Shown: one piece after another, positions 1 through 8,920 of the stretch
How the letters are laid out: each line of letters starts with the position of its first letter
How positions within the stretch are numbered: the first letter of the stretch is position 1
Source: Streptantibioticus silvisoli
Lineage (GTDB): Bacteria > Actinomycetota > Actinomycetes > Streptomycetales > Streptomycetaceae
DNA: 59,977 nt
NCBI RefSeq assembly: GCF_027947535.2
Contig: NZ_JAAGKO020000054.1
Span: 1-59,977 of the forward strand
Reading direction: 5' to 3'
The notes under the pieces: generated by a model
The model's database searches: none
Seen by the model: the letters and a program-made list of their open reading frames with translations, nothing else
What the model was told of the DNA's origin: nothing
Translations under genes and position numbers: made by a program

Positions 1-42
1 AACGAACCCTTCGGGGACGACCCTTACCGAAACGCCCCCCGA

Positions 43-3000
43 TCAGTGCCCCACATCAGCCGCCGCAGGCGCCTCCCGTGCCGGCGGACGCCGCTCCCCC
101 ACCGGTGCCGGGAGGGCCGACAGCCAGTCGGACAGTTCGGCGGGCGTCAGCCGCTCGGTGCGGTGGATGGCGGCTCGTGACGCGGTGAGCCACGCGTCCG
201 ACTTGGTCTCGAAGGAGATGCCGAACAGCGGGGTCTCCTCGGCCACGGCGTAGATCTGCGCGTGCAGCCGCATGGCCACGACGCCGGACGCGGAGCCGGC
301 CAGTGCCTTGGCCACCGCGGGGTGCAGTCCCGGGCCGGCGAGCCGGGCGCGGGAGCCGGGTGCCGTGAGGTCGAGGCCCGCGCGTTCGGCCACCCGGCGG
401 GCGAGCGACGCGTCGGACACCGCCTCGCCCAGCCCGTAGTCGCCGCGGTCGGACAGGCACAGGAAGACCACCGGCCGGTCGTCCTGCCACGCTCGCAGGG
501 CGGCGGCGACCGTGTCGGTGACCCGGTGGAGCGCCGCCAGGTCGGGCATCGCCTTGAGGCTGACCACCAGGGGCCGGCGGGCGGGGTCGACGCCGGTCTC
601 GGCGCGGACCCGGTCGGGCGGCGCGGCGGTGAGGGACTCGGCGGGGTCGGCGACCAGCGAGGGCCGCGTCCAGCGGGCGGGACCGCTGGACAGCACCTGC
701 CGGGTGCGCGGATCGCGTACGGTCACGCAGGCCGCGCGACGGCAGACCGACTGGAGCAGCCGGCGGGTCGGCTGCGGCGTGTCGGGGTACGCCCCGATGG
801 CCACGATGTGGATCTCCTTGCCGAGCAGCCGGGCGGCCAGCAGGACCGCGGGCAGCACGCGCACCAGTGGAGGCAGGCCGCGCCCGAACATCCCGCCGCC
901 GCCCACCGCGATCGCGTCGGTCCGCAGGAAGGCGCGGACCCCTTCGGCCGACAGGGTGCGCACCGCGGCCAGGCCGTGCAGCCGGGCGATGGTGTCCGGG
1001 TCACGGCCGACGACGGTCAGCCGGTCGCGCCGGTCGCCGGCGAGTTCGGCGAGCCGGGCCAGGATGGACTCGTCGCCGGTGTTGCCGTTGCCGTAGTTGC
1101 CGATCAGCAGGGCGCGGCCCGGCCGGCGGCCGCGGTCGCGCAGCAGGTACCGGATCTGGCGTCCGGTGTCGGCCGGCCCGCTGAGCGCGGCGTCCGTCCC
1201 GCCCGCCGGGTCGTGCGGCGCGGGCTCGGTCATCGCGTCGGTGACGGGTCCCGACGCCGCGCGGTAGACGGCGAGTTGGGCCTCGGCGATCCGGTCCCAG
1301 TCGAGCCGGCGCACGGTGGCGGGGCCGGCGGCGCCCAGTGCGGCGCAGCGTTCCGGGTCGTTGCCGAGTGCGGTCAGCGCGTCCGCGTAACCGGTCAGGT
1401 CGCCGGTCGGCACCCGCTGTCCGACGGTGTCGCCGACCAGGGCGCTCAGGCACGCGATGTCGAAGGCGAGCACCGGGGTGCCGGTGGCCAGCGCCTCGGC
1501 GGCCACCATGCCGAACGTCTCGTACCGGCTGGGCATGCAGACCAGCCGGGCCCCGGCGAGCAGGTCGAAGCGGGCGTGGCCGTCGACCCGGCCGAGCCAG
1601 CGGACCCGGTCGGCGATGCCCAGTTCCGCCGCCAGCGCCCGCAGCGTCCCCTCGTCCGGGCCGTCGCCGGCGATGTGCAGGTCGGCGTCGAGGCGTCCGG
1701 CCGCCGACGCGTAGGCACGCAGCAGGAGGTCGAGGCCCTTCTGGGCGATCTCCAGGCGGCCGAGGTAGAGCAGGTGCTCCCGGGCGCCGCCGGGGCGCGG
1801 GTCGAACGCGGCCGGGTCGAGGCCGTTGGGCACCACGGTGACCCGGGCGGCGGGATTGCGCCGGGACAGTTCGGCGCCGAGGTCGTCGCTGACGGCGACG
1901 AGCGAGCGGTGCGAGCCGACCCCGAGGCGTTCGACGGCGCCGAACGGCAGCTTGTACTGCCGTGCCTTGTCCCGCGCGAACAGCCACTGCACGACCCCCA
2001 CCACCGGGCGCCGGGTCAGGTACGGCACGCAGGCCGACGAGATCGGCGCGGCGAAGTCCTCGACCACGATGTCGGGGTCGGTGCGCCGCACCAGCAGCCA
2101 CAGTCCGCCGAGCACGGTGGCGAAGTAGCCGAGCTGGGCGCTGAACCGGATCCGGCCCAGCGGTCCGAGGCGGGGGCCGACGGGCAGGTAGCGGACCTCG
2201 TCGACGACCGCGGGGGCGGCGCCCGGCCAGCGGGCGCAGACCACGGTGACCTCGATCCCGGCGGCGGCCAGCCGCCGGTTCACCTCGTGGGTACGGACCG
2301 AACCGCCGCCGGCGCCCGGCTGGCGCGGGTCCTCGAAGCCCAGGTGCAGCACCCGGTACGGTCCCGGCCGGCGCCGGCGCGGCCGGGCGGCCCGGCCGGC
2401 CAGCGCGCACACGACGACCGCGCCGAGCAGCCAGGCCACCGGGTGGTGGCGCAGCGCCGAGAGCGCGGCCCAGGCCAGCACGCCCGACGCCAGCGGAATC
2501 GCGGCTCCGGTGGCGGGTCCGAGCCCGGTCACCCGGCGGCGGACCAGCGCCAGCAGCACGAGGGCGGCGGCGCCGAAGACGGCCGCGGCCGACCAGGCGA
2601 GGGAGGCCGGGGCGGCACTGGCGGCGGCGAAGGCCGCACCGCCGAGCAGCGCGGCGCCGCCGAGCACGACCAGGGCCCGCCGGACCGGACCCCACGCCTG
2701 GAACAACGTGGTGACGAGGTTGACGGTGCCGGCCGCCAGCCCCGCCAGCCCGAGCGGCAGCAGCAAGGAGGCGGACGCGGCGTAGCGGGCGGGGAGCAGC
2801 AGTTGCAGCAACTGCTCCGGGCAGGAGGCCACGACGGCGGTGACGGCGAACGCGGTGACCCAGTGCAGGCGCAGCACGGCCCGGAAGTCGCCGCTGGGCG
2901 CCGGTCCCGGCCCGGTCGGCCGGGCGGCCGCCAGCCGGGGGAAGACGACCATGGCGAGCGCGGTGGCCAGGAAGACCGGCACCCGGGCCAGGACCAGCAG

Positions 3001-4242
3001 GGCCTGATAGGTCGCCAGGTCGGCCGAGGCGCCGCGTACCGCGGAGGCGACGGTGACGTCGAGGGTGATCAGCACCGACACCAGCGTCTGGATCCCGCCG
3101 ATCGTGGCGGCCTGCCGCCACAACTCCCGCCGGTGCCCTGCCGCTTCCGCCTCTTCCTCTTCTTGCGCGAGGTCGACCGCGCCCGCTTCTACGGTGGGGT
3201 GGGCGGCTTCTCGGGCGGGGTCCGGCTGCGCGAGGCGGTCCGCGGGGCCGTTCAGCTGACCGGGGCGCGGTGCCGGGTCGACGCGTGGCGTCGGCTCACC
3301 GGAGGACGTCAGGTCGCGGCGCATGGCGAGGAGTCCGGCGGTGGCCGCGACGCCGGCGCCGACGGCGAAGGCGCCGACCACTCCGGCGGCGCCCCAGCCG
3401 AGCAGGGCGGCGGTCACCGCGGCGGCGATCCGGACGGTGACCTCGGTGACGCGCAGGGCGCCGAGCCTGCCGAACTCCTGGCGGCCCTGGAGGTATCCGG
3501 CGCCGGCCGAGCAGAGCATGATCAGCCCGCAGGCGACTGCCAGGACCGCGAGCAGCGGCGTACCGGCGTACCGGCTGACGGCGGCGCAGGCCGCGGCGGC
3601 GCACACCGCTGCCAGGCCGAGGGTGAGCCGCAGGCAGGAGCGCAGGGCACGCCGGCGCCGCATGCTGCCGGGCCGGCTCACCACCACCTCCCGGGCCAGG
3701 ATCCACGGCACGGTGGCGCCGGCCAGCGTGCCGATGGTCAGCAGTACGGAGGCCACCGCGCCGTAGGTGGCGTAGACGGAGGTCGGCAGCAACCGCACCA
3801 GGACCAGCGACAGCCCGTAGTTGGCGGCGCCGACCAGCACCGTGGAGGCGGTGAGCAGCGCGGCGCCCCGGTTCAGGCGCGGCGGGACCTCACCGGTGGA
3901 CGGGACCTCGCCGGCGGACGGGACCTCACCGGTGGACGGGACCTCGCCGGCGGACGGGGTGGTGGCGGCCGGGGTGACGGAGGCCGCGGACGCGGCGCCC
4001 GGGTCCGCGGGGGCGGGGCCGGTGAACGCGGCGACCGGTGCGGCCTGCGGGGCAGCGGCCGGGGCGGTTCGCGGGCCGTCCGCCCGGTCGGCGGTGCGGC
4101 TCAACGGGGCTTGCGCGTACGGCGGTTGCCCGGTGCGCTCCTCGGCGGCGCCGGGCGCATCGGTACGGCCGGATTCGTAGGTGGACGCATCGGTACGGCC
4201 GGCGCCATAGGTGGACGGTTCGGTGCTGCGACCGGGCGTCAT
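43..4242 (-). CDS. Fusion: polysaccharide flippase-like / GT4 glycosyltransferase / polysaccharide pyruvyl transferase
   Basis: The 1399-residue product appears to join three functions of surface-glycan assembly. Residues 1-122 are a disordered Ala/Pro-rich region with a GEVPST/GEVPSA repeat. Residues about 124-615 are a multi-spanning membrane domain resembling Wzx/MviN-type lipid-linked glycan flippases. Residues about 627-1005 are a GT4 GT-B transferase: a GGGSVRTHEV nucleotide-loop start, YLGRLEIAQKGLDLLL, and the E-rich motif ending in MVAAEALATGTPVLA. Residues about 1043-1370 match the polysaccharide pyruvyl transferase (CsaB/WcaK) family, with IGNYGNGNTGDESIL and late HAQIYA and FGISFETK blocks. 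These parts are usually separate proteins. The ATG overlaps the stop of the upstream gene (ATGA), so it is the last gene of a coupled three-gene operon. The domain calls are firm; the glycan and the advantage of the fusion are unknown. Confidence 0.85.
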   Translation of the reverse strand: MTPGRSTEPSTYGAGRTDASTYESGRTDAPGAAEERTGQPPYAQAPLSRTADRADGPRTAPAAAPQAAPVAAFTGPAPADPGAASAASVTPAATTPSAGEVPSTGEVPSAGEVPSTGEVPPRLNRGAALLTASTVLVGAANYGLSLVLVRLLPTSVYATYGAVASVLLTIGTLAGATVPWILAREVVVSRPGSMRRRRALRSCLRLTLGLAAVCAAAACAAVSRYAGTPLLAVLAVACGLIMLCSAGAGYLQGRQEFGRLGALRVTEVTVRIAAAVTAALLGWGAAGVVGAFAVGAGVAATAGLLAMRRDLTSSGEPTPRVDPAPRPGQLNGPADRLAQPDPAREAAHPTVEAGAVDLAQEEEEAEAAGHRRELWRQAATIGGIQTLVSVLITLDVTVASAVRGASADLATYQALLVLARVPVFLATALAMVVFPRLAAARPTGPGPAPSGDFRAVLRLHWVTAFAVTAVVASCPEQLLQLLLPARYAASASLLLPLGLAGLAAGTVNLVTTLFQAWGPVRRALVVLGGAALLGGAAFAAASAAPASLAWSAAAVFGAAALVLLALVRRRVTGLGPATGAAIPLASGVLAWAALSALRHHPVAWLLGAVVVCALAGRAARPRRRRPGPYRVLHLGFEDPRQPGAGGGSVRTHEVNRRLAAAGIEVTVVCARWPGAAPAVVDEVRYLPVGPRLGPLGRIRFSAQLGYFATVLGGLWLLVRRTDPDIVVEDFAAPISSACVPYLTRRPVVGVVQWLFARDKARQYKLPFGAVERLGVGSHRSLVAVSDDLGAELSRRNPAARVTVVPNGLDPAAFDPRPGGAREHLLYLGRLEIAQKGLDLLLRAYASAAGRLDADLHIAGDGPDEGTLRALAAELGIADRVRWLGRVDGHARFDLLAGARLVCMPSRYETFGMVAAEALATGTPVLAFDIACLSALVGDTVGQRVPTGDLTGYADALTALGNDPERCAALGAAGPATVRRLDWDRIAEAQLAVYRAASGPVTDAMTEPAPHDPAGGTDAALSGPADTGRQIRYLLRDRGRRPGRALLIGNYGNGNTGDESILARLAELAGDRRDRLTVVGRDPDTIARLHGLAAVRTLSAEGVRAFLRTDAIAVGGGGMFGRGLPPLVRVLPAVLLAARLLGKEIHIVAIGAYPDTPQPTRRLLQSVCRRAACVTVRDPRTRQVLSSGPARWTRPSLVADPAESLTAAPPDRVRAETGVDPARRPLVVSLKAMPDLAALHRVTDTVAAALRAWQDDRPVVFLCLSDRGDYGLGEAVSDASLARRVAERAGLDLTAPGSRARLAGPGLHPAVAKALAGSASGVVAMRLHAQIYAVAEETPLFGISFETKSDAWLTASRAAIHRTERLTPAELSDWLSALPAPVGERRPPAREAPAAADVGH
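3884..3955. repeat. 18-bp minisatellite, four units
   Basis: Four 18-bp units alternate between two variants, so the array is also two perfect 36-bp copies. It encodes the GEVPST/GEVPSA repeat in the disordered N-terminus of the fusion protein. The unit is a multiple of three, so copy changes would keep the reading frame. Confidence 0.9.
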
Positions 4243-7200
4243 CGGGTACCGCCCTTCGCGTCGTGCACGGAGGTGGCGGCGACGATCGGGCGCACGTCGT
4301 ACACCCGCAACTGGCCGGTGGTCGGGCCGGACTCCGCGTGCAGCAGCCGGCCGCGCCGCTTCAGCTGTCCGAGCAGCGCCGGATCGATCCGGGAGTACCC
4401 CTGGTCGACCAGCTGGGTCGACATCAGCAGGTATTCGGCGTGATTGCGGTCCAGCGCGCCGACCGTTCCCCAGGTGCCCAGGTGGACGCCGTGCATCAGG
4501 AACTGGGCGCTGCCCTCGGTCACGTCCACCGTGCTGCCTTCCGGGATGTGGGTGCTGGTCCAGGCGATGGTGCGCCGGTAGGTGTCGTCCCGGCGGGTGT
4601 GCACCACCGCCCAGACCCCGCCGTCGACGGCCAGCGCCAGCGCCGCGACCACCACGGCCGCCACCACGGCCCGGGGCGCCCGCCGCCGGGACCGCGCGCC
4701 GTGACCGGCGCCGGTACGACCGGGGTCGGCGTGACCGGTGTGGACAGCACCGGTGTGGACGCGACCGGCCGCAACACGACCGCCGTCCGCGCGTCCCACC
4801 GGAAGGACGAGGTCGACCGCCAGGGCGAGGGCGGTGAGGCTGGTGACCACCAAGGGGTAGAACATCTGCTCCTCAAGGGTGCCGAACGCCCCCGCGTACA
4901 GCAGGAAGGCCAGCGCGCCGGCGGCCCAGGCCGTGATGACCGAGCGGACCGGCGCGTCGGCGAAGACCCACGGCCGGCGGACGCGCCGCACGAGCAGCCA
5001 GACGGTGGCGGCGGCCCCGACGACGATGACCGTGTAGGAGACGCCGAACTGGCCCAGGTCGGCCAGCAGCCGCGCGGAGAATCCGGCCGCCGGTGCGGCG
5101 CCCGCCTGGTGGAAGCCGGTGATCTGGCGGGTGCCGACCGCACGGGCGACGCCGGCGCTCTTCTGCGTCCACCACGCGGACCACTCGCCGCAGGCCGCGG
5201 TCACCGCCACGTACACCGCGTATCCGGCGACGGTGGTGGCCGCCGCGATCAGCCGCATCCGCCGCACCGGTCCGCGGCCGGCGAACGCCAGCAGGGCCAG
5301 CGGGGCGAAGGTGACGAGCGCGTACAGCTCCTTGGTGGTGATGGAGACGGCGAACATCAGGCCCGCCCCCACCGCGGTGCCGACGCGCGCGCGGGCGGTC
5401 GCCGGGGTGCGGGCGAGGATCAGCATGCCGATCGACGCGGCCGCGGTGGCCGGGGCCTCCAGCATCAGGCGGCTGTCGAACCGGTTGAGGAACGGGTCGC
5501 AGGCGAGCAGCAGTCCGGCGACGAGCGCGATCGGGGTGCGCACGGTGCGGCGCAGCAGGGCCGTGACGGCGACGACGGTCAGCGATCCGGCGACCGCGTC
5601 CACCGGCCGCAGGTCCATCACCAGGCGCAGGATGTCGCCGTGCTGACCGGTCACGCGCAGGACGGCGGCCAGCAGCGCGAAGAACGCCGGGGGGTGCAGC
5701 GCGAAGAGGTGGCCGTAGAGGGTGAGGCCGTGGCCGGTGGCCAGGTTGCGGCCGACGGTGGCGTAGGTGATCTCGTCGATGAACAGGTCGTAGGAACGCT
5801 GGACGAAGCACAGCCGCAACGCCAGGGCGAGCGCGAACAGACCGACCAGCGCGGCCGGTTGACGCATGCGGACGATCGCGGCGCCCGGCCCGGAGCGGGC
5901 GGTGGGCGCGCGGTGCGACGCGGGTGGGGGCACGGGCGGGGACGCCGGCTGGACCGCCGCCGGCCGGCCGTCGGTGCGGTCCTGCGGCGAGGCGCTGCGG
6001 GCGGGCGGGTGCTGTCGCCAGCCCAGGGCGTCGGAGTGCCGCGCGAGCCGGATGGCGACGAGGCCGTCCCGGCCCGCCCGGTCCGGCGCGTCGAACGCCG
6101 CTTCCCGCGACTCCCGCACATCGGCGGTCGCGTCGTCACGTACACCCACGTCAGCGGTCGCGCCATCGCGTATACCCACGTCAGCGCTCGCGTCGTCACG
6201 TATACCGTGGTCAGCCGTCACACCGTCGCGTACGCCAAGGTCAGCGGTCGCATCGTCACGTACACCGTGGTCAGCCGTCGCGCCATCACTTACACCCCGG
6301 TCAACGATCTCGTCGTCACGTATACCGTGGTCAGCCGTCACACCATCACGTACACGCAGGTCGGCGGTCGCATCGTCACGTACTGCCGCGTGGGTGCCGA
6401 GGTGCCCGGCGGGGACGCCGATGCGGGCGAGTACCGTCTCCGCGTCGTGTTCGTCGGCGCCCACCAGCAGCAGCGCGGCGTCCGGTCCCGAGGTGTCCAG
6501 CAGGTCGGTGGCGCGCAGGGAGCTGAGGTCGGCGGTCGCGAGGAGTGCCGCGGGCAGGGTGACCAGGGCGGAGGCGTCGGTGACCGAGCGGTGGTGCGCG
6601 GTCAGGTGCAGCAGCCGGTCGCGTTCGGCGGTGAGCGGGGCCAGCAGGTGGCCGGCGGTGGCGTCCCAGCCGTAGCGCGCGGCCCAGCGGCGGCAGCGAC
6701 GCGCCCATTCCTCCGCCCGGTGCGGCGTGTTCACCGCCCGCAGGGCCGTGGCGAGCGTGTCGGTGAGGTCCTCGCCGGGGGCCGCCAGCCAGCCGGTGTC
6801 GCCCGGCCGGATGGTGTCGCGCAGGCCGGGGACCGCGTAGGCCACGGCCGGTACGCCGAGCGCGGCCGCCTCCATGACCGACAGCCCCCACCCCTCGCCC
6901 ATGGACGCGGTGGCGGTGATGGCGGCGGAGGCGACGAGCCGGTCGCGTTCCTCGTGGGTGACGCGGCCGTGGAAGACGACGGCGTCCGTGATGCCCAGCT
7001 CCGCGGCGAGCTTCTCCAGCTCCGGCCGCGTCTCGCCGTCGCCCACGATGTGCAGGCGCAGGCCGGGGAACTCCGCCCGCAACGGCGGTACGCAGCGCAC
7101 CAGCCGGTCGACGCGCTTTTGCGGAACGAGCCGTCCCACGCAGACGATCCGCGGCCCGGGTTCCGGCGCGGCGGCCTCCGGAGTGGTCGGGGCGGCCGGA

Positions 7201-7796
7201 GTGGTCGGGCCCGGGGCGGGGAGGTGCTGGCCGCAGGGGGCGAGGTGGACCGGGCCGCGCAGCGAGAGCCGGGCGCGTATCTCGGCGCGGGAGGACGGCG
7301 AGACGGCGGCGATCGCCCGTCTGCCGTAGACCAGCCGGGCGCCGCGGTTCTCCAGCCACCGCCCGAGGGCCGCTGCCGGGCGGGGGAACCAGACCGCGAA
7401 CTGGTCCTGGTGGACGTGGTGGATCAGCAGCACGGTGGGGGTGCGCCGGCGCAGTGCGAGCGGCGCGAAGAAGGGGATGCCGTTCTGCGAGTCGATCACC
7501 CCGTGCACCCGTCCGCGGTGCAGCAGGAGCCACAGCAGGACGAAGGGGTAGACGGTGAACCGTCCCCCGCCGCGCACGACGGTGCCGAACCCGGTCTGTT
7601 CGCGGCGGACGGTGCCGCGCGGGCGGGCCGTCAGGTAGGTGACCGCGACTCCCGCCTCCCGCAGTTCGCGGGCCACCTCCTCGCAGTACAGCTCGGCCCC
7701 TCCCGCGTCGGGGTGCCGGCCGTCACGCCAGTTGCAGATCACGACGTGGCGCCCGCGCCACTCGGCGACGCGGGGGAAGGAGTCCGCCAGGGTCAC
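4239..7796 (-). CDS. Fusion: GT4 glycosyltransferase / GT-C (PMT/ArnT-like) membrane glycosyltransferase
   Basis: The 1185-residue product starts at a GTG that overlaps the upstream stop (GTGA). Residues about 15-380 are a GT4 domain: an N-terminal GGAELYCEEVARELREAG block, VGRLVPQKRVDRLV, and SMGEGWGLSVMEAAALG carrying the catalytic-region glutamates. Residues about 380-640 are a linker that includes nine 10-residue Asp-rich repeats. From about residue 645 a multi-spanning region begins with LFIDEITYATVGRNLATG, where the acidic DE pair in the first external loop is the hallmark of GT-C enzymes using polyprenyl-phosphate sugars. A soluble region follows the last membrane segment. The likely role is to add sugars on both sides of the membrane during assembly of the same glycan as its neighbours. 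The fusion order is unusual; the sugars are unknown. Confidence 0.82.
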   Translation of the reverse strand: MTLADSFPRVAEWRGRHVVICNWRDGRHPDAGGAELYCEEVARELREAGVAVTYLTARPRGTVRREQTGFGTVVRGGGRFTVYPFVLLWLLLHRGRVHGVIDSQNGIPFFAPLALRRRTPTVLLIHHVHQDQFAVWFPRPAAALGRWLENRGARLVYGRRAIAAVSPSSRAEIRARLSLRGPVHLAPCGQHLPAPGPTTPAAPTTPEAAAPEPGPRIVCVGRLVPQKRVDRLVRCVPPLRAEFPGLRLHIVGDGETRPELEKLAAELGITDAVVFHGRVTHEERDRLVASAAITATASMGEGWGLSVMEAAALGVPAVAYAVPGLRDTIRPGDTGWLAAPGEDLTDTLATALRAVNTPHRAEEWARRCRRWAARYGWDATAGHLLAPLTAERDRLLHLTAHHRSVTDASALVTLPAALLATADLSSLRATDLLDTSGPDAALLLVGADEHDAETVLARIGVPAGHLGTHAAVRDDATADLRVRDGVTADHGIRDDEIVDRGVSDGATADHGVRDDATADLGVRDGVTADHGIRDDASADVGIRDGATADVGVRDDATADVRESREAAFDAPDRAGRDGLVAIRLARHSDALGWRQHPPARSASPQDRTDGRPAAVQPASPPVPPPASHRAPTARSGPGAAIVRMRQPAALVGLFALALALRLCFVQRSYDLFIDEITYATVGRNLATGHGLTLYGHLFALHPPAFFALLAAVLRVTGQHGDILRLVMDLRPVDAVAGSLTVVAVTALLRRTVRTPIALVAGLLLACDPFLNRFDSRLMLEAPATAAASIGMLILARTPATARARVGTAVGAGLMFAVSITTKELYALVTFAPLALLAFAGRGPVRRMRLIAAATTVAGYAVYVAVTAACGEWSAWWTQKSAGVARAVGTRQITGFHQAGAAPAAGFSARLLADLGQFGVSYTVIVVGAAATVWLLVRRVRRPWVFADAPVRSVITAWAAGALAFLLYAGAFGTLEEQMFYPLVVTSLTALALAVDLVLPVGRADGGRVAAGRVHTGAVHTGHADPGRTGAGHGARSRRRAPRAVVAAVVVAALALAVDGGVWAVVHTRRDDTYRRTIAWTSTHIPEGSTVDVTEGSAQFLMHGVHLGTWGTVGALDRNHAEYLLMSTQLVDQGYSRIDPALLGQLKRRGRLLHAESGPTTGQLRVYDVRPIVAATSVHDAKGGTR
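6121..6390. repeat. 30-bp tandem repeat, nine imperfect units, coding
   Basis: Nine consecutive 30-bp units run exactly from 6121 to 6390. On the minus strand each encodes a 10-residue unit of the form VRDGVTADHG or IRDDASADVG. The units differ at several positions each, so the array is old or under weak constraint. It lies in the linker between the GT4 and GT-C domains. Confidence 0.9.
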
Positions 7797-8920
7797 CGGA
7801 CCACCTCGGCGGACAGCGGTTCGTGGAGGGGCAGGACCGGGTGCGGCACCGGGCGCAGGCGGGAGACCGAGCGGTGCAGCCGCCACAGTTCGCCGGCCAC
7901 CCGCAGCCCGTCGGAGACCGGCCGGAAGCTGGACCCCTGCTGGTCGCTCCAGGCGACCGGGAACTCCTCCAGGCTCAGCCCGAGCGCCCGGGCGCGGGCG
8001 ATCACCTCCAGGTCGAAGGCGAACCCGGCGGTGTTGATGTCGGAGAAGATCCGCCGGGCCGCGGCCGCCTCGAAGAACTTGAAGCCGCACTGGGTGTCGG
8101 CGACCGGACCGGAGAAGCGCCGGGTCGCCATCCGGAAGCCCGCGCCGCCCACCCGGCGCAGCAGCGGCTGACGGATCGTCAACTGGGCGCCGGCGCACCG
8201 CCGGGAGCCGATGGCGACGTGCCGGCCGCCGCGCAGCAGCGCGAGGGCGTCGTCGAGGGCGGCGGCGGGGGTGGCCAGGTCGGCGTCGCAGAAGCCGACC
8301 CAGCGGGCGCGGGAGGTGACCATGCCGCGGGCCACCGCGGCGCCCTTGCCCTTGCGCGAGCAGCCGGTGACGGTGACCGGGATGCCGGCGGCGGCCAGTT
8401 GGTCGGCGCACTCCGCGGTGCGGTCGCTGCTGCCGTTGTCGATCACCCGCAGGGCCGTGCGCAACGGCATCCGGCCCAGGTGGTCGGCGAGCGCGATCAG
8501 CGTCTCGGACAGCCGGTGTTCCTCGTTGTAGGCCGGGACGACCACTTCGAGGTCGGCCGGCGTGAGCCCCGCCCGGCGCGACGCGGCGCTGCGGACCTGG
8601 GCGCTCCGGACCGGCGCGACATGGACACGCCCGGCGGCGGCGCTCCACGGCGGGGGTACGGCACCCGGCGCGAGGGCGGGGTCCGGGGCGAGAACGGTGT
8701 CCGGAGTGGAGACGACGTTCGGCGCGAGGAGCGCGTCCGGAGCGACGGTGATGTCCGGGGCGACGGTGGCACCCGGGGCGAGAACGGTGTCCGGCGCGAA
8801 GGCGGTGTCCGACGCGAGGAGCGCGTCCGGAACGCGGACGGCGGCCGGGGTGGAGGCGATGTCCGGGGTGGAGACTGCGTTCTGTCGCGAGGGCAGGGTG
8901 GGGGGACGCAGTGAAGTCAT
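7793..8920 (-). CDS. GT2 family glycosyltransferase (dolichyl-phosphate sugar synthase-like)
   Basis: The 375-residue product has an N-terminal low-complexity region of about 100 residues built on Ala-Pro-Asp steps (for example APDTVLAPG). A GT-A domain follows with LEVVVPAYNEEHRLSETL, DNGSSDRTAE, the FCDADLATP metal/nucleotide motif and TQCGFKFFEA. This is the pattern of enzymes that move a sugar from a nucleotide to polyprenyl phosphate, a natural donor for the GT-C domain encoded next. I chose the ATG at 8920, which has a modest GGGA-type ribosome site. An in-frame ATG at 9223 would add 101 residues but has no ribosome site and a non-conserved, Arg/Pro-rich sequence. It appears to be the first gene of the operon, and its stop overlaps the next start by four bases. 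Confidence 0.82.
   Translation of the reverse strand: MTSLRPPTLPSRQNAVSTPDIASTPAAVRVPDALLASDTAFAPDTVLAPGATVAPDITVAPDALLAPNVVSTPDTVLAPDPALAPGAVPPPWSAAAGRVHVAPVRSAQVRSAASRRAGLTPADLEVVVPAYNEEHRLSETLIALADHLGRMPLRTALRVIDNGSSDRTAECADQLAAAGIPVTVTGCSRKGKGAAVARGMVTSRARWVGFCDADLATPAAALDDALALLRGGRHVAIGSRRCAGAQLTIRQPLLRRVGGAGFRMATRRFSGPVADTQCGFKFFEAAAARRIFSDINTAGFAFDLEVIARARALGLSLEEFPVAWSDQQGSSFRPVSDGLRVAGELWRLHRSVSRLRPVPHPVLPLHEPLSAEVVR

Noticed and set aside
262-4443. Very long open frame antisense to the flippase fusion gene, and similar giant antisense frames elsewhere (for example 28682-35482 minus strand)
   Set aside because: Their translations are Arg/Gly/Pro/Gln-rich with no domain, while the opposite strand encodes recognisable enzymes. 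High GC content makes stop codons rare in unused frames.
6121-6390. CRISPR array
   Set aside because: The units are contiguous 30-bp repeats without spacers and are translated in frame within a glycosyltransferase gene.
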